From: Planctomycetota bacterium | GTDB taxonomy: Bacteria > Planctomycetota > UBA1135 > UBA2386 | Direction: 5' to 3' | DNA length: 64,000 nucleotides | Assembly: GCA_016794425.1 (NCBI GenBank) | Contig: JAEUHR010000053.1 | Coordinates: 62,001-126,000, forward strand | Shown here: piece by piece, positions 7,652-17,827 of the stretch | Numbering within the stretch: position 1 is the first letter of the stretch | Layout: the number at the start of each line of letters is the position of its first letter | The notes under the pieces: generated by a model | What the model saw: only the letters and a program-made list of their open reading frames with translations | Told to the model about the DNA's origin: nothing | Database searches by the model: none | Program-made: the position numbers and the translations under genes

Positions 7652-10651
7652 ATGGACGACCTGCTGCGGCAGACGCGCTGGCTGCACCGGCTGGCGCGCG
7701 CGCTCGGCGCCGACGAGGCGCTGGCGCACGACCTCGTGCAGGACACGTTCCAGCAGGCGCTGCGGGACCGGCGCGGCGGCTGGCGCGACGTGCGCGCCGT
7801 GCTGGCGACGATGCTGCGGCGGCGGGCGCGCCGCTGGCTGCGCCGCGAACGGGAGCGGCCCGCGGTCGAAGCGCGTGCGGGTGCGGTGGCGGCGGCGCCG
7901 GCGACCGACGAAGTGGTGGTGCAGGCGACCGTGCACCGCGACGTCGTCGACGCCGTGCTCGCTCTGGGCGAGCCGTACCGCACGACGATCCTGCTGCGGT
8001 TCCTGCAGGACCTGTCGATCCACGACGTCGCGCACCGCACCGGCGTGCCACTCGCGACGGCGCGGTCGCGTGTGCAGCGCGGCCTCGGGCAGCTGCGCGA
8101 ACGGCTCGACCGCTGCTACGGCCGCCGCGATGCGTGGCTGGCGCCGATCCTCGGTGGCGCCGCCGCGCGGCCGCTGCTGCTCTCGATGGTGTTCTGGATG
8201 AACAGCAAGCTGATCGTGGCCGCGGCAGCGGCCGTCCTCACCGCCGGCGTCGTGCTGTGGTCGTCGTCGCCGGAGCCGGTCGCGCCTGCACCCGGGCCGG
8301 TGGCCGCCGGTGGATCGTCGGCCGCGGTGCAGGGCAGTGCACCGAGCGGCCTGCCGGCGGCCGGCGAACGCGAGGCCGTGGCCGCGGCCGCGGCGGCTCC
8401 GGCGCCTGCCGCGCCGGTGCTCGCCGTGGCGTTCGGCACCGTCGTCGACGAGGAAACGCGGTTGCCGCTGCCCGGCGTCGAGATCACGTGGAGCGCGCGG
8501 TACCACTTCCTGGCCCAGGCGATGCCCGCGGTCGTCAGCGACCACGCGGGGCGCTTCGAACTGCCGAGCACGGTCGCGGCGCCGCACGAGACCGGCGATC
8601 TGCTGTTGCGCCGAGCTGGCTACGCGTGGTTGCGGCACCCGCTGGCAGCGGCGCCGACCGGGGCGCCGCGGCGCTACGACGCGGGCGTGGTCGCGCTGCC
8701 GCCGGGCACCGGGGTCGCCGGCATCGTCGTCGATCCGGCGGGAGCGCCGGTCGCGGGCGCCGACCTGTTGTTCTTCGACACCACGTACTGGGTCGAGGAC
8801 GGCCGCAGCGTGATGCTCGACTGGCCGCTGGTGGCCGGTCGCAGCGGCGCGGACGGCACGTTCCGGCCGCCGGAACGGTTGTTCAGCGTGCAGGACGCCG
8901 TGCTGCTCGCCGCGTCGCCGCGCGGCATCGGCTGGCTGCCGGTGCCGCAGCTGACGCGGACGCGCAGCGAGGCCGAAGGGCTGCGCATCGAACTGCGTCC
9001 GACGGCGACGCTGACCGTGCGCGTCGAAGGCACCGACGGCGCGCCGATCGAAGGCGCCGACGTCGTCGTGCTGCCGCGGTTCACGCCGCTCGGCCATGGC
9101 AACGGCGGGCGGGCGACGGGGCCGCTGCCGCCGGCGCTGGCGGCGGTGTTCGCGGCGCGCACCGCCGCCGACGGCCTCGCTGCCTTCGCGGCGCTGCCGC
9201 TGGCTGCGGCCGCCGCGCCGTACCGGATCAGCGTGCGGGCTCCGGACCACATCGAGGCGGAGGTGCCGATCGAACTCGGCGCCGAGCCGCGCCGGCAGAC
9301 CGTGGTGCTGGGGCGACCGCGGCGCGTCACCGTGGTCGGCAGCGTGCGCGACGCGCGCGGCGCGCCGATCGTCGGCGCGGCCGTTCGGTTCGGCCGGCCC
9401 GAGCGCGACCGCGACGTCGACGCGGTCAGCGACGCCGAGGGCGCGTTCGCCGGCACCGTCGAACTCAGCGGTCCGGTGCTGCGCGCGACGGTGCAGGCGA
9501 ACGGGTGGCGCCGGACGGCCAACGAGACCGGCGTGCCGGCGACCGCCGATCGCGTCGAGGTCGCGTTCGTGCTCGAACCGGCCGCCGTGATCCGGGGCCG
9601 CGTCGTCGACGACCGCGACGTCGGCATCGAAGCCGCGACCGTGATCGCGGTCGGCGAGCACACGTCGTGCACGACCGATGCCCAGGGGCAGTTCGAGCTG
9701 CACGAGGCGCCCGCGGACCGGGCGGTCGAGATCTCGGTGATGCCACCCGGCAACGAACTCGACTGGGTCGGCACGGCCGGCCAGTCGGTGCCGCCCGGCA
9801 GCGGGCCGGTGACGCTGCGCCTGCTGCGTGCCGGCACGTGCCGGCTCGCGGTCGAACTCCTGGCCGCCGACGGCTCGCGCCTCGAGGCGCGGCGGCACCA
9901 GCTCGAGTACGGCGACGGCACGTGGTTCCCGTCCGAGGCGACGCTGGGGCAGGTGGTGGCCGAACGGCTGCGGCCCGGCCGCTGGACCCTGTTCGTCGAG
10001 CCGGTGCGCGGTGCTTCGCTGGTCGCCGAGTTCACGATCGCGCCCGGGGACGTGGCGCACGAACAGACGCTGCAGCAGGCGCCGTCGGCGACCGTCGTCG
10101 GCGTCGTCGAACCGGTGCCCGCGGACCTGGCGCTGCCGTCGACCCTGCGCGTGGCCTGCGGCTACCGCAACCGCGGCCGCTTCGTGCCGGATGCGCACCA
10201 GAGCCTCGATGACGACGCGCTGCGGCTCGACTCCGCGCACGGACGCGGCTTCCGCCTCGAAGACGTCGATCCGACGCGGCCGCTGGTCCTGTTCGTCAGC
10301 GGCGGCGACCTGCTCGGCCGCGCCGAGGTCGCGCTGCGCTCCGCTGGCGAGACCACGGTGCGGGTCCGCGTCGCCCGCGCCGGCTCGGTGCGCTTCGTCA
10401 GCGACGCGCCGTGGCCGCAGGACGAGCTGCGGTTCTGGCTGCATGCCGACGGTGCCGCCGCCGGCAACGGCGACCACGCCACCGGGCTGCTCGGCCGCAC
10501 CGAGCTGCTCGAACTGCCGTTCGCGGCCGGGTCGTGGCGCTGGCGCGTCGAGTTGCCGGCACCCGCCGGCACCGCGCCGATCGTGCGCGAGGGCGTGCTC
10601 GAGGTGCGGCCGGGGGAACGCTGCGACGTGCACCTCGTGGTGCCGCGCTAG
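7652..10651 (+). CDS. Membrane-tethered ECF-like sigma factor fused to carboxypeptidase-regulatory-like domains
   Basis: A 999-residue fusion. Residues 5-68 look like sigma-70 region 2 (DLVQDTFQQAL, basic tail), residues 98-152 like region 4 with the helix-turn-helix DVAHRTGVPLATARSRVQRG. One hydrophobic helix (about 187-204) follows, then a Pro/Ala linker and about 750 residues with at least five repeats of the carboxypeptidase-regulatory/Cna-B type (pattern G.VVD..G.P..GA.V). Reading is uninterrupted from sigma to repeats. ATG 7652 is chosen; GTG 7622 is in frame and adds ten residues. An internal ATG at 8198 (MNSKLIVAAAAAVL) would give a normal signal-anchored protein, so a second translation product is possible. 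Predicted topology puts the sigma part in the cytoplasm and the repeats outside. Confidence 0.8.
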   Translation: MDDLLRQTRWLHRLARALGADEALAHDLVQDTFQQALRDRRGGWRDVRAVLATMLRRRARRWLRRERERPAVEARAGAVAAAPATDEVVVQATVHRDVVDAVLALGEPYRTTILLRFLQDLSIHDVAHRTGVPLATARSRVQRGLGQLRERLDRCYGRRDAWLAPILGGAAARPLLLSMVFWMNSKLIVAAAAAVLTAGVVLWSSSPEPVAPAPGPVAAGGSSAAVQGSAPSGLPAAGEREAVAAAAAAPAPAAPVLAVAFGTVVDEETRLPLPGVEITWSARYHFLAQAMPAVVSDHAGRFELPSTVAAPHETGDLLLRRAGYAWLRHPLAAAPTGAPRRYDAGVVALPPGTGVAGIVVDPAGAPVAGADLLFFDTTYWVEDGRSVMLDWPLVAGRSGADGTFRPPERLFSVQDAVLLAASPRGIGWLPVPQLTRTRSEAEGLRIELRPTATLTVRVEGTDGAPIEGADVVVLPRFTPLGHGNGGRATGPLPPALAAVFAARTAADGLAAFAALPLAAAAAPYRISVRAPDHIEAEVPIELGAEPRRQTVVLGRPRRVTVVGSVRDARGAPIVGAAVRFGRPERDRDVDAVSDAEGAFAGTVELSGPVLRATVQANGWRRTANETGVPATADRVEVAFVLEPAAVIRGRVVDDRDVGIEAATVIAVGEHTSCTTDAQGQFELHEAPADRAVEISVMPPGNELDWVGTAGQSVPPGSGPVTLRLLRAGTCRLAVELLAADGSRLEARRHQLEYGDGTWFPSEATLGQVVAERLRPGRWTLFVEPVRGASLVAEFTIAPGDVAHEQTLQQAPSATVVGVVEPVPADLALPSTLRVACGYRNRGRFVPDAHQSLDDDALRLDSAHGRGFRLEDVDPTRPLVLFVSGGDLLGRAEVALRSAGETTVRVRVARAGSVRFVSDAPWPQDELRFWLHADGAAAGNGDHATGLLGRTELLELPFAAGSWRWRVELPAPAGTAPIVREGVLEVRPGERCDVHLVVPR

Positions 10652-10667
10652 CGCTTCGCGCGGGCCG

Positions 10668-10682
10668 GTCTCGCCGCGAGAC
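10668..10682. terminator. Possible stem-loop after the sigma fusion gene
   Basis: GTCTCG-CCG-CGAGAC forms a perfect 6-bp GC-rich stem 17 bp past the stop. There is no T-run, so intrinsic termination is doubtful; it might be a processing or pausing hairpin. Confidence 0.3.
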
Positions 10683-10735
10683 GGCGACGCTGCTCCGGGG
10701 TCGGCGGCAGGCGGGCGCGCGCCGATGAGGGCGCG

Positions 10736-11446
10736 ATGCCGCTATTGCTGCTGGTCGCCATGGTCGCGCTCGTCGGCTGGGTCGACGGCGGTCCGTTGCC
10801 GGGCCTACTGGCGGCCGCACTGGCGCTGGCGATCGTGGTGCGGACGGTGCGGCGCGCGATCGACCGCAGCCTGCCGCGCGAACCGTCGGTCGAGCCGCTC
10901 GCCGAGGTCGACCTGCTGCCGGCGACCGCGGCGCGGATCCGCGACCTGCGTGCGCTCGGCTTCGAACCGCTCGGCGGGCCGCACGTGGCGAACCTGTCAC
11001 CGGCACCGGTCGTGGTGCCGTTCGTGCACCGCTCGGCCGGCGTGCTGGCCGCGGTCTACCAGGTGCAGAACCCGGTCGAACGCAGCGTGCTGGACTTCGT
11101 GACCACGTTCGCGTCGGGGGCGATGCTGACGACGGCGAGTTCGCGCGAGGCGGCGACGCTGCCGCTGCCGCCGCGTTGCTTCCTGCAGACGGTGCACGAC
11201 GCCGACACCGCGGCGCTGCTCGAGCGGCACCGACAGGGCATGGCGACCCTGCAACACCGGGGCGAACGGCCGCGCGCGACGGCGGCGACGACGCTGGCCG
11301 AGTACCTGCAGCGCCTCGTGGCGTGCCTGCGCGACCAGCGGGCGGCGTTCGAACGTGCGCCGCTGCGGACCACGCTGACGGCGCTGCTGCGTTCGCTGCT
11401 GCGGCTCGATCCGGCTCGGGGACCGCTGCAGCCGCGGCAGGTCTGA
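10736..11446 (+). CDS. Membrane-anchored protein of unknown function
   Basis: 236 residues. The first 40 residues are one long or two short hydrophobic helices (MPLLLLVAMVALVGW and LLAAALALAIVV), followed by a soluble domain with no motif I recognise. The soluble part resembles proteins in which a membrane-anchored domain compares fluorescence-like 'HRSAGVLAAVYQ...ERSVLDFVTTFASG' segments, meaning an alpha/beta fold with aromatic-poor strands, but no family can be named. It lies 84 bp after the sigma fusion gene in the same direction and is convergent with the next gene. Confidence 0.6.
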   Translation: MPLLLLVAMVALVGWVDGGPLPGLLAAALALAIVVRTVRRAIDRSLPREPSVEPLAEVDLLPATAARIRDLRALGFEPLGGPHVANLSPAPVVVPFVHRSAGVLAAVYQVQNPVERSVLDFVTTFASGAMLTTASSREAATLPLPPRCFLQTVHDADTAALLERHRQGMATLQHRGERPRATAATTLAEYLQRLVACLRDQRAAFERAPLRTTLTALLRSLLRLDPARGPLQPRQV

Positions 11447-11476
11447 CGCCGTGCGGACGGCGCCGGCTGGCGCAGC

Positions 11477-12433
11477 TCAGGTGCGGTAGGCAACCAGGTT
11501 CGTGGCGCCGAGGTAGCCCGGGCCCAGGCTCACGTGCTGCACGTAGAACAACAGGCCCGTTGGCAGGGTGGGCACCGACAGCTGCCAGCGCCCGGCGCCG
11601 AGCGGGTTGCCGGGCGTGTCGAGCAGCGGTGCGAGCAGCAGATCGTCGCAGCCGTAGCCGAGCCCGAGCAGTCCCGGGGCGAGCCGCGTCGGATCCGTGG
11701 CGACGACGAACGTGGCCAGCGTGCCGCGGCCGTCGGCGACGAAGTCGACGGCGTTGCCGCCCGTGCCTGGCAGCGCGGCGAGGAAGTAGTCCTCGAGACT
11801 GTGTGCCGGGTAGATCCGATTGGGCGTGCAGGCAGAGCCGAAGTCCTTGGCGGAAGGGTGCCAAGGCTCCCAGGCGATGTCCGCATGCATGTAGAGCGGT
11901 GCCGGAACCGACGCGAAGAGGCGGATGCGCACCGGGATCGGCGCGGCCGTCAGGTGGAGTGGAACATGCACGTCGACGGCCATGTCCCAGCTGCTGCCCA
12001 TCGTCGACAGCACGGCGTCGACGGTGCCGTCGTCGAAGACATCGACCGTCGGGTTGCCGGGGAAGTCACCGGTCGAGAACAACTCGATACGCAGGTGGCC
12101 TCGTGTCGGCGGTGCCGACAACCACAGGGTGGTGTCGAGGAACGCGACCGACGGGATCGGATAGGTCGCGTACATGTTGTTCCAGAACCGCCAGCGCCGT
12201 CCCGTGGGTGAGGTCGTCCATCCGATCGCGCCGGCGTACGGTTCCGGCGCCGGCAACGTCAGCGTACCGTTGGCGGGAATCGGACCTGCCGGGCCGCTGG
12301 CGCTGTAGGTGCCGCTCGGAACGGTGGCACTGACCACGAACGGTGTGTTGGCGACGAGGCTCGTCCGTACGTCCTGTGCGGCGAGCGAGGCGATCGAGGC
12401 TGCGACCACGAACGGGATGGCGGCGTGCGACAT
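11477..12433 (-). CDS. Secreted protein of unknown function
   Basis: 318 residues with an N-terminal signal peptide (MSHAAIPFVVAASIASLAAQ, cleavage likely after AQ). The mature part is rich in beta-strand, Pro and Gly. Its C-terminal segment (LGYGCDDLLLAPLLDTPGNP ... GLLFYVQHVSLGPGYLG) resembles a C-terminal module that recurs in many secreted proteins of high-GC planctomycetes; I infer this from pattern memory. The frame extends 19 residues upstream, but the signal peptide fixes the ATG. GC bias is visibly weaker than in the adjoining isc operon. Located 78 bp downstream of fdx on the same strand. Confidence 0.65.
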   Translation of the reverse strand: MSHAAIPFVVAASIASLAAQDVRTSLVANTPFVVSATVPSGTYSASGPAGPIPANGTLTLPAPEPYAGAIGWTTSPTGRRWRFWNNMYATYPIPSVAFLDTTLWLSAPPTRGHLRIELFSTGDFPGNPTVDVFDDGTVDAVLSTMGSSWDMAVDVHVPLHLTAAPIPVRIRLFASVPAPLYMHADIAWEPWHPSAKDFGSACTPNRIYPAHSLEDYFLAALPGTGGNAVDFVADGRGTLATFVVATDPTRLAPGLLGLGYGCDDLLLAPLLDTPGNPLGAGRWQLSVPTLPTGLLFYVQHVSLGPGYLGATNLVAYRT

Positions 12434-12511
12434 GGAGTTCTCCGATGAGCCGACACCGTAGCGTCCGGCGGCGTGCGGGGGGATGCGCACGTCGACGGGC
12501 TTCGGCTGCGC

Positions 12512-12856
12512 TCAGTGCCCGGCGCCCTCGCGCACCGCGTTGACGTTCCAGGTCGGGATCGAGATCTCGACCTGGCCACCGCTCGGCGCGCGCAGCAGCT
12601 TCGCCTGGCAGCCGAGCCGCGAGTCGAGGCCGACGCCGCGCGCCTCGTCGAGCTGGTCGAGTTCGTCCTCACTCGGTGCCGAGAAGCAGTCGCCGCCCTG
12701 CGTGATCTTCACGTGGCAGGTCGAACAGGCGCAGACGCCGCCGCAGGCGTGGTCGAGCGCCAGGCCCTGCTGCATCGCCGCCTGCAGGATGGTCTGGCCG
12801 ATCGCCAGCGTGAACACGCGGTCGTCGCCGTGCACGCACAGGCGGGCAGCGGTCAT
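12512..12856 (-). CDS. fdx: ISC-type 2Fe-2S ferredoxin
   Basis: 114 residues. It supplies electrons to the ISC scaffold during cluster assembly. Ligands are seen as C38-x5-C44-x2-C47 (in [14 protein letters not shown]) and C83 (LGCQAK), the pattern of the adrenodoxin/Isc ferredoxin family; C42 is extra. It is the last gene of the isc operon; its ATG overlaps the hscA stop by 4 bp. No iscX follows. Confidence 0.95.
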   Translation of the reverse strand: MTAARLCVHGDDRVFTLAIGQTILQAAMQQGLALDHACGGVCACSTCHVKITQGGDCFSAPSEDELDQLDEARGVGLDSRLGCQAKLLRAPSGGQVEISIPTWNVNAVREGAGH

Positions 12857-14697
12857 CGTCGTTCCTCCTCGCGCAGTGCCTTCGTCACCGCGGAACTGAT
12901 CACGTCGTCGGCGATCGTCGCGGTGACCTCGGTCAGCGCATCGCACCCGGCCTTCAGCGCCGCCGTGTCGGCGGCGCCGGCGAGCAGCGCTTCGAGTGCC
13001 TTCACGGCCTTGTGCACGGCCCAGGTCTGGTCCGGCGGCAGTTCGGCCAGCGCCAGCGCCTTGCGGGTGCCGCGCACCATCGCTTCGGCCTTGTTGCGCA
13101 GGTCGATCGCCTCGCGCGCGACGTAGTCGGTCTGCGCGTGTTCGATCGAGTCCAGCATCATGCGGCGCACCTCGTCGCGCGACAGGCCGAACGTCGGCAC
13201 GACCTGGATCCCGGCTTCGACGCCGGTGCGATGTTCGCGCGCCGTGACGCGCAGCACACCGTCGGCGTCGACCAGGAACGTGACGGCGATGCGCGGCAGG
13301 CCGGCCGGCATCGGCGGGATGCCGCGCAGCTGGAACCGGCCGAGCAGCCGGCAGTCGGCGGCGAGTTCGCGTTCGCCCTGGTGGATCGACAGGTCGACCG
13401 AGGTCTGGCCGTCGACGCCGGTCGAGAACTCCTCGGTGACGCTGGTGGGGATCGTGCTGTTGCGCAGGATCAGCTTCTGCACGGCGCCGCCCAGCGTCTC
13501 GATGCCGAGCGACAGCGGGATCACGTCGAGCAGCAGCAGCGAACGGTCGTTGCCGGCCAGCACGTCGGCCTGGATCGCCGCGCCGAGCGCGACCGCGAGG
13601 TCGGGGTCGACGTCGGTGTGCGGCGCCTTGCCGACCAGGTTGCGCAGCCGTTCGCGCACCAGCGGCACGCGCGTGCTGCCGCCGACCAGCACGACGTCGT
13701 CGATCGCCGGCAGCCGCAGTCCGGCGTCCTTGACCGCACGCTGCACGCAGTCCAGCGTGCGCTGCACCAGCGGCGCGATCGCGGCTTCGAACTCGGCGCG
13801 CGTCACCGTCAGCCGCGCCGTGCCGCGCGGGCCGAGGTCGAGCGCCAGTTCGGCTTCGTTCGCCGAGCTGAGGCGGATCTTCAGGCCTTCGGCGGCCGCG
13901 CGCACGGCCTGCAGCACGAACGGGTCGCTCTGGCGCGTGGCCGGCACGGCGCCCGGCAGCGCGGCGAGGATCCGGTCGGCCAGCAACTGGTCGAAGTCGT
14001 CGCCGCCGAGGTGCGTGTCGCCGGCGGTCGCCAGCACGCGGAACACGCCGTCCTCGATGCGCAGGATCGAGACGTCGAACGTGCCGCCGCCGAGGTCGTA
14101 GACCAGCACGGTGCCGTCCTTCTTGCCGTCGATGCCGTACGCGAGCGCGGCTGCGGTCGGTTCGTTCAGGATCCGCAGGCAGTCGATGCCGGCCAGCGCG
14201 GCGGCGTCCTTGGTCGCCTGACGTTGCGCGTCGTCGAACCAGGCCGGCACCGTGATCACGGCGGCCTGCACCGGCTGCGCGAGCGCCTCCTCGGCGATCG
14301 CCTTGACGCGCTGCAGGATCCGCGCCGAGACCGCCTCGGGCGAGTGGCGGGCGTCGCCGATCGCGATGCGCGGCAGACCACGTTCGCCGGCGACGACGCG
14401 GTAGGGCAGCCGCGTGGCCTCGGCCTCGACCTCGCGCGCTGACCGGCCGACCAGGCGCTTGACCGAGAACACGGTGCGGTCCGGCAGTTCGAGCCGCAGC
14501 GCCTTGGCTTCGCGGCCGACCAGCACGCGTCCGTCCGGGTGGTAGCAGACCACCGACGGCACCAGCGGCTGGCCGTCGCGGTCGCGCAGCACGTGCGGCA
14601 GCTTGCCGGCGCGCACGGCGGCGAGGCTGTTCGTCGTGCCGAGGTCGATGCCGACGACCAGGCGCGGGGACGGTGGCGGCGGCGGGGCGGCGGTCAC
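12853..14697 (-). CDS. hscA: Fe-S assembly chaperone HscA (Hsp70)
   Basis: 614 residues, matching HscA length. The Hsp70 nucleotide-binding domain has [22 protein letters not shown] and the [10 protein letters not shown] loop; the substrate-binding domain begins after the [14 protein letters not shown] linker. It drives transfer of the cluster from IscU to acceptors using ATP. The GTG start overlaps the hscB stop (GTGA) and follows a Pro-rich leader ([11 protein letters not shown]), which differs from the usual short N-terminus. Position between hscB and fdx makes HscA rather than DnaK the right name. Confidence 0.95.
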   Translation of the reverse strand: MTAAPPPPPSPRLVVGIDLGTTNSLAAVRAGKLPHVLRDRDGQPLVPSVVCYHPDGRVLVGREAKALRLELPDRTVFSVKRLVGRSAREVEAEATRLPYRVVAGERGLPRIAIGDARHSPEAVSARILQRVKAIAEEALAQPVQAAVITVPAWFDDAQRQATKDAAALAGIDCLRILNEPTAAALAYGIDGKKDGTVLVYDLGGGTFDVSILRIEDGVFRVLATAGDTHLGGDDFDQLLADRILAALPGAVPATRQSDPFVLQAVRAAAEGLKIRLSSANEAELALDLGPRGTARLTVTRAEFEAAIAPLVQRTLDCVQRAVKDAGLRLPAIDDVVLVGGSTRVPLVRERLRNLVGKAPHTDVDPDLAVALGAAIQADVLAGNDRSLLLLDVIPLSLGIETLGGAVQKLILRNSTIPTSVTEEFSTGVDGQTSVDLSIHQGERELAADCRLLGRFQLRGIPPMPAGLPRIAVTFLVDADGVLRVTAREHRTGVEAGIQVVPTFGLSRDEVRRMMLDSIEHAQTDYVAREAIDLRNKAEAMVRGTRKALALAELPPDQTWAVHKAVKALEALLAGAADTAALKAGCDALTEVTATIADDVISSAVTKALREEERR

Positions 14698-15194
14698 GAT
14701 TTGGCGTCCAGGTCGTGCAGGGCCTTGGTGTGGTAGTGCGACTCGTGCACCGCCCGGGCGGCGGCGTCGAGTTCGCCGCGCAGCACGTGCCCACGCAGCC
14801 GGTCCCAGTCGGCGGCCAGTGCCGCGGTCAGCTGCGCGCGCAGCGGCGCGGTCGCGGCGCCGCGCGCGTCGGCGACCGCTTCGGCGAGGTCCAGTGCCGA
14901 GGCCAGGAAGCCCGGATCGAGGCGCTTGTTGCGCTCCAGCACGCCGGGCCGCTCGGCCTCGAGCAGCGCCCGCGCGCGGCGCCACGGATCGCGCAGCACC
15001 TGCCAGGCGTCGTTGATCTCCGCCGCGCGCTGCAGCACGGCGATGCAGTCGCCGGCGTCGGTGGCGCGCAACCGATCCGGGTGGCACTCGCGCGACAGGC
15101 GCAGGTAGCGCTGCTCGAGCGCGCGTTCGTCGAGGTCCAGCGCGCGCGGCAGACCGAACACCGTGAACGGATCGGGTGCGGGGACGTGGATCAC
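14694..15194 (-). CDS. hscB: Fe-S co-chaperone HscB (J-domain)
   Basis: 166 residues. The N-terminal J-domain has the HPD motif ([10 protein letters not shown]), needed to stimulate HscA ATPase; the C-terminal helical domain (after about residue 85) is the IscU-binding part. Starts 9 bp after the iscA stop and overlaps hscA by 4 bp. Confidence 0.93.
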   Translation of the reverse strand: MIHVPAPDPFTVFGLPRALDLDERALEQRYLRLSRECHPDRLRATDAGDCIAVLQRAAEINDAWQVLRDPWRRARALLEAERPGVLERNKRLDPGFLASALDLAEAVADARGAATAPLRAQLTAALAADWDRLRGHVLRGELDAAARAVHESHYHTKALHDLDAKS

Positions 15195-15203
15195 GTCGGT
15201 GCG

Positions 15204-15590
15204 CTACGCGGAGAACGAGGTGCCGCAGCCGCAGGTGCCGCTGGCCTGCGGGTTCTTGAACACGAAGCCGCGGTCCAGCAGGCCGTCGTTGAAGTCCAGC
15301 GTGGTGCCGCCGATGAAGAACTCGCTCTTCTTGTCGACCACGACGTTGACGCCGTGCTGCGGGAACGCGAGGTCGAACTCGGTCGGGCCGTTCTGGTCGA
15401 AGTCGAGCACGTAGGTGAAGCCCGAGCAGCCGCCGCCCTTGGCGCCGATGCGGACCCAGGTCGTGGCCGGGAACTTCTGCTCCGCGATCACGCGCCGGAT
15501 CTCGTTGGCGGCGCGCTCGGTCAGCACCACGCCGCGCTGCGGCTTGGTGGCCGGAGCCGACGTGGTCGTGGTCGGGGTGTCGGCGCTCAT
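15204..15590 (-). CDS. iscA: A-type iron-sulfur carrier IscA
   Basis: 128 residues with the three ligand cysteines of the HesB/IscA family: C55 (GGGCSGF) and C120/C122 (TCGCGTSF). A Thr/Pro-rich N-terminal tail of about 18 residues precedes the core. ATG overlaps the iscU stop by 4 bp. Confidence 0.94.
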   Translation of the reverse strand: MSADTPTTTTSAPATKPQRGVVLTERAANEIRRVIAEQKFPATTWVRIGAKGGGCSGFTYVLDFDQNGPTEFDLAFPQHGVNVVVDKKSEFFIGGTTLDFNDGLLDRGFVFKNPQASGTCGCGTSFSA

Positions 15591-15997
15591 GCTCCGGCTC
15601 CCGCGCCGTCCTCGCGCGCCGACTGCTTGCGCCGCCAGTCCTCGATCGCGGCCTTGATCGCGTCCTCGGCCAGCACCGAGCAGTGGATCTTGACCGGCGG
15701 CAGCGACAGCTCCTCGACGATCTGCGTGTTCTTGATCTGCGCCGCGGAGTCGACGCTGGCGCCCTTCAGCCATTCGGTCGCCAGCGACGACGACGCGATC
15801 GCCGAGCCGCAGCCGTAGGTCTTGAACTTCGCGTCGACGATCTTGCCGTCGTCGCCGACCTTGATTTGCAGCTTCATCACGTCGCCGCACTCCGGTGCAC
15901 CGACGACGCCGGTGCCGACGTTCGGGTCGTCCTTGTCGAGCGAGCCGACGTTGCGCGGGTTCTGGTAGTGATCGAGCACCTTGTCGCTGTAGGCCAT
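15587..15997 (-). CDS. iscU: Fe-S cluster scaffold IscU
   Basis: 136 residues. Cluster ligands are C37, C63 and C106, and the destabilising Asp is D39 (PECGD). The LPPVK motif recognised by HscA is present at residues 99-103, so the dedicated chaperone system should act on this scaffold. It starts 17 bp downstream of iscS with an AGGA ribosome-binding site, one of the few clear ones here. Confidence 0.96.
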   Translation of the reverse strand: MAYSDKVLDHYQNPRNVGSLDKDDPNVGTGVVGAPECGDVMKLQIKVGDDGKIVDAKFKTYGCGSAIASSSLATEWLKGASVDSAAQIKNTQIVEELSLPPVKIHCSVLAEDAIKAAIEDWRRKQSAREDGAGAGA

Positions 15998-16014
15998 CTT
16001 GGTAGTTCCTGGAT

Positions 16015-17229
16015 CTAGTGCACGGTCCACTTGACCTTGCTGAGGTCGACGCCCTCCTGGACCATTTCCCAGAGCGGCGACATCTCGCGCAGGCGCTTCA
16101 CCTCCTGCACGACGCGGTCGACGGCGAAGTCGACCTCGGCTTCGGTCGTGAAGCGGCCGAGCGAGAATCGGATCGAGCTGTGCGCCAGCTCGTCGCCGAG
16201 GCCGAGGCTCTTCAGCACGTAACTCGGTTCGAGGCTCGCCGACGTGCAGGCGGAGCCGGACGACACCGCCAGCTCCTTGACGCCCATGATCAGCGATTCG
16301 CCTTCGACGTAGGGGAACGACAGGTTCGCCAGGTGCGGCAGCCGCGCGTCGGGGTCGCCGTTCCGCACCGCATCGGGCAACTGCGCGAGGATGCGCTGTT
16401 CGAGCCGGTCGCGCAGTGCGCGCAGCTTCGGCACCTCGGTCGCCATCTCGGTGCGGCAGATCCGCGCGGCCTCGCCCATGCCGACGATGCCGGTCACGTT
16501 CAGCGTGCCCGAACGCATGCCGCGCTCGTGGCCGCCGCCGTCCATCTGCGCGACCAGCCGCACGCGCGGGTTCTTGCGCCGCACATAGAGGCAGCCGACG
16601 CCCTTCGGGCCGTACATCTTGTGTGCCGACAGCGACAGCAGATCGATGTGCTGCGCCTCGACGTCGAGCGGGATCTTGCCGGCGGCCTGCGTCGCGTCGG
16701 TGTGGAACAGCGTGCCCTTCTGCTTGCACAGCGCGCCGATCTCGGCGAGCGGGTGCAGCGTGCCGATCTCGTTGTTCGCCGCCATCAGCGACACCAGGAT
16801 CGTGCGGTCGGTGATCGCCGCCGCCAGCTCGGCCAGATCGACGTGGCCGCGGCCGTCGACCCGCAGCCAGGTGACCTCGAAGCCCTGCGCCTCGAGGTGC
16901 TTCATCGGATCGAGCACGGCCTTGTGCTCGGTGGCGGCGGTGATCAGGTGGTTGCCCTTCGGCCGGTACATCTCGGCCACGCCCTTGATCGCGAGGTTGT
17001 TGGCCTCGGTCGAGCCGCTGGTCCAGAGGATCTCCTTCGGGTGCGCGCCGAGCAGCTGCGCGACCTGGTCGCGGGCTTCGTCGACGGCGGCTTCGGCGGT
17101 CCAGCCGAACGCGTGGCTGCGGCTGGCCGCGTTGCCGAACGTCTCGCTGAAGAACGGCAGCATGCGCTGCACGACGCGCGGGTCGCACGGCGTGGTCGCG
17201 CTGTAGTCCAGGTAGACGGGGGTCTTCAT
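16015..17229 (-). CDS. iscS: Cysteine desulfurase IscS
   Basis: 404 residues. PLP enzyme that removes sulfur from cysteine and hands it to IscU as persulfide. Seen: YLDYSATTP start, the [13 protein letters not shown]-stacking His, the PLP lysine in [12 protein letters not shown], and the mobile-loop catalytic cysteine in [17 protein letters not shown], which is the long-loop group I (IscS/NifS) form. Its C-terminal KVKWTVH differs slightly from the proteobacterial ending. ATG overlaps the iscR stop by 4 bp. Confidence 0.97.
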   Translation of the reverse strand: MKTPVYLDYSATTPCDPRVVQRMLPFFSETFGNAASRSHAFGWTAEAAVDEARDQVAQLLGAHPKEILWTSGSTEANNLAIKGVAEMYRPKGNHLITAATEHKAVLDPMKHLEAQGFEVTWLRVDGRGHVDLAELAAAITDRTILVSLMAANNEIGTLHPLAEIGALCKQKGTLFHTDATQAAGKIPLDVEAQHIDLLSLSAHKMYGPKGVGCLYVRRKNPRVRLVAQMDGGGHERGMRSGTLNVTGIVGMGEAARICRTEMATEVPKLRALRDRLEQRILAQLPDAVRNGDPDARLPHLANLSFPYVEGESLIMGVKELAVSSGSACTSASLEPSYVLKSLGLGDELAHSSIRFSLGRFTTEAEVDFAVDRVVQEVKRLREMSPLWEMVQEGVDLSKVKWTVH

Positions 17230-17738
17230 CGGCGGGCAGCGGTGGGGGTGGCGTCGGCCAACGAGCACAGCTCGTCGAGCCGGATCCGGTGGAACAGGTC
17301 GGCGATGCGCTGGTGCACGATGCGCATCGGGTTCTTGCTGGGACAGAAGCCGATCAGCTGGCAGTCGTGGGCCGGGTGGTCGGCGGAGCGCGCCAGCGGC
17401 AGCAGGCCCGAGGACTTGCCGTCCAGCGTGTGCTCGACGCAGTCGACCAGCGTGAACGGCCCCTCGACGACCTCGAGGATCTCGCCGAGCGAGATCGCGC
17501 TCGGCGGCTTCACCAGCCGGTACCCGCCGCGCAGGCCGCGCACGGATTCGAGCAGGTTGCGGCGCGCGAACTCCTTCAGCAGGTTGGCGACGACCGACTT
17601 GTTGAGTCCCGCCAGCTTCGCGATCTCGTGGGCGCTGACCACCGAGTCGCCGGCCGCGCCGCCCGGGTAGGCGCCCTGGCGGGCGATCGCGCCCAGCAGG
17701 AACACGGCGTAGTCGGCCTTCTTGGAGATGCGCAGCAT
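17226..17738 (-). CDS. iscR: Rrf2-family regulator IscR
   Basis: 170 residues. Winged-helix N-terminus beginning [12 protein letters not shown], typical of Rrf2 proteins, and three cysteines at C100, C126 and C132 that can hold a 2Fe-2S cluster. The first two are 26 residues apart, much wider than the 6/6 spacing of E. coli IscR, so the loop is longer here. As first gene of the isc operon it most likely represses that operon when clusters are abundant. Confidence 0.9.
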   Translation of the reverse strand: MLRISKKADYAVFLLGAIARQGAYPGGAAGDSVVSAHEIAKLAGLNKSVVANLLKEFARRNLLESVRGLRGGYRLVKPPSAISLGEILEVVEGPFTLVDCVEHTLDGKSSGLLPLARSADHPAHDCQLIGFCPSKNPMRIVHQRIADLFHRIRLDELCSLADATPTAARR

Positions 17739-17792
17739 GACGGTCGCGGGAGGTCGGTCGACCCCGGCGGGGCGACAAAGTAGACCTGGATT

Positions 17793-17827
17793 GGGGCTCT
17801 TTACAACGATCGGCTCGAAAAAGCCCC
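17793..17827. promoter_or_regulatory. Inverted repeat in the iscR/ygfZ divergent promoter region
   Basis: GGGGCT (17793-17798) and AGCCCC (17822-17827) flank an AT-richer 23-bp core in the 91-bp gap between the divergent iscR and ygfZ starts. On the minus strand TTGTAA followed after 16 bp by TCTACT is a possible promoter for iscR. The repeat does not match the E. coli type 1 IscR site, so an IscR operator is only a guess. Confidence 0.3.

Noticed and set aside
7652-8200. Treating the sigma part and the repeat part as two separate genes.
   Set aside because: There is no stop between them and the membrane helix follows directly; a second start at 8198 is possible but not required. Kept as one gene with a note.
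5155-10212. Very long plus-strand open frame covering transketolase and the sigma fusion in another frame.
   Set aside because: The product is low-complexity Arg/Ala-rich and crosses two genes whose own frames have recognised motifs; a GC-content artefact.
10668-10682. Firm assignment of a rho-independent terminator.
   Set aside because: The stem is good but there is no T-run, so it is listed only as a possible stem-loop.
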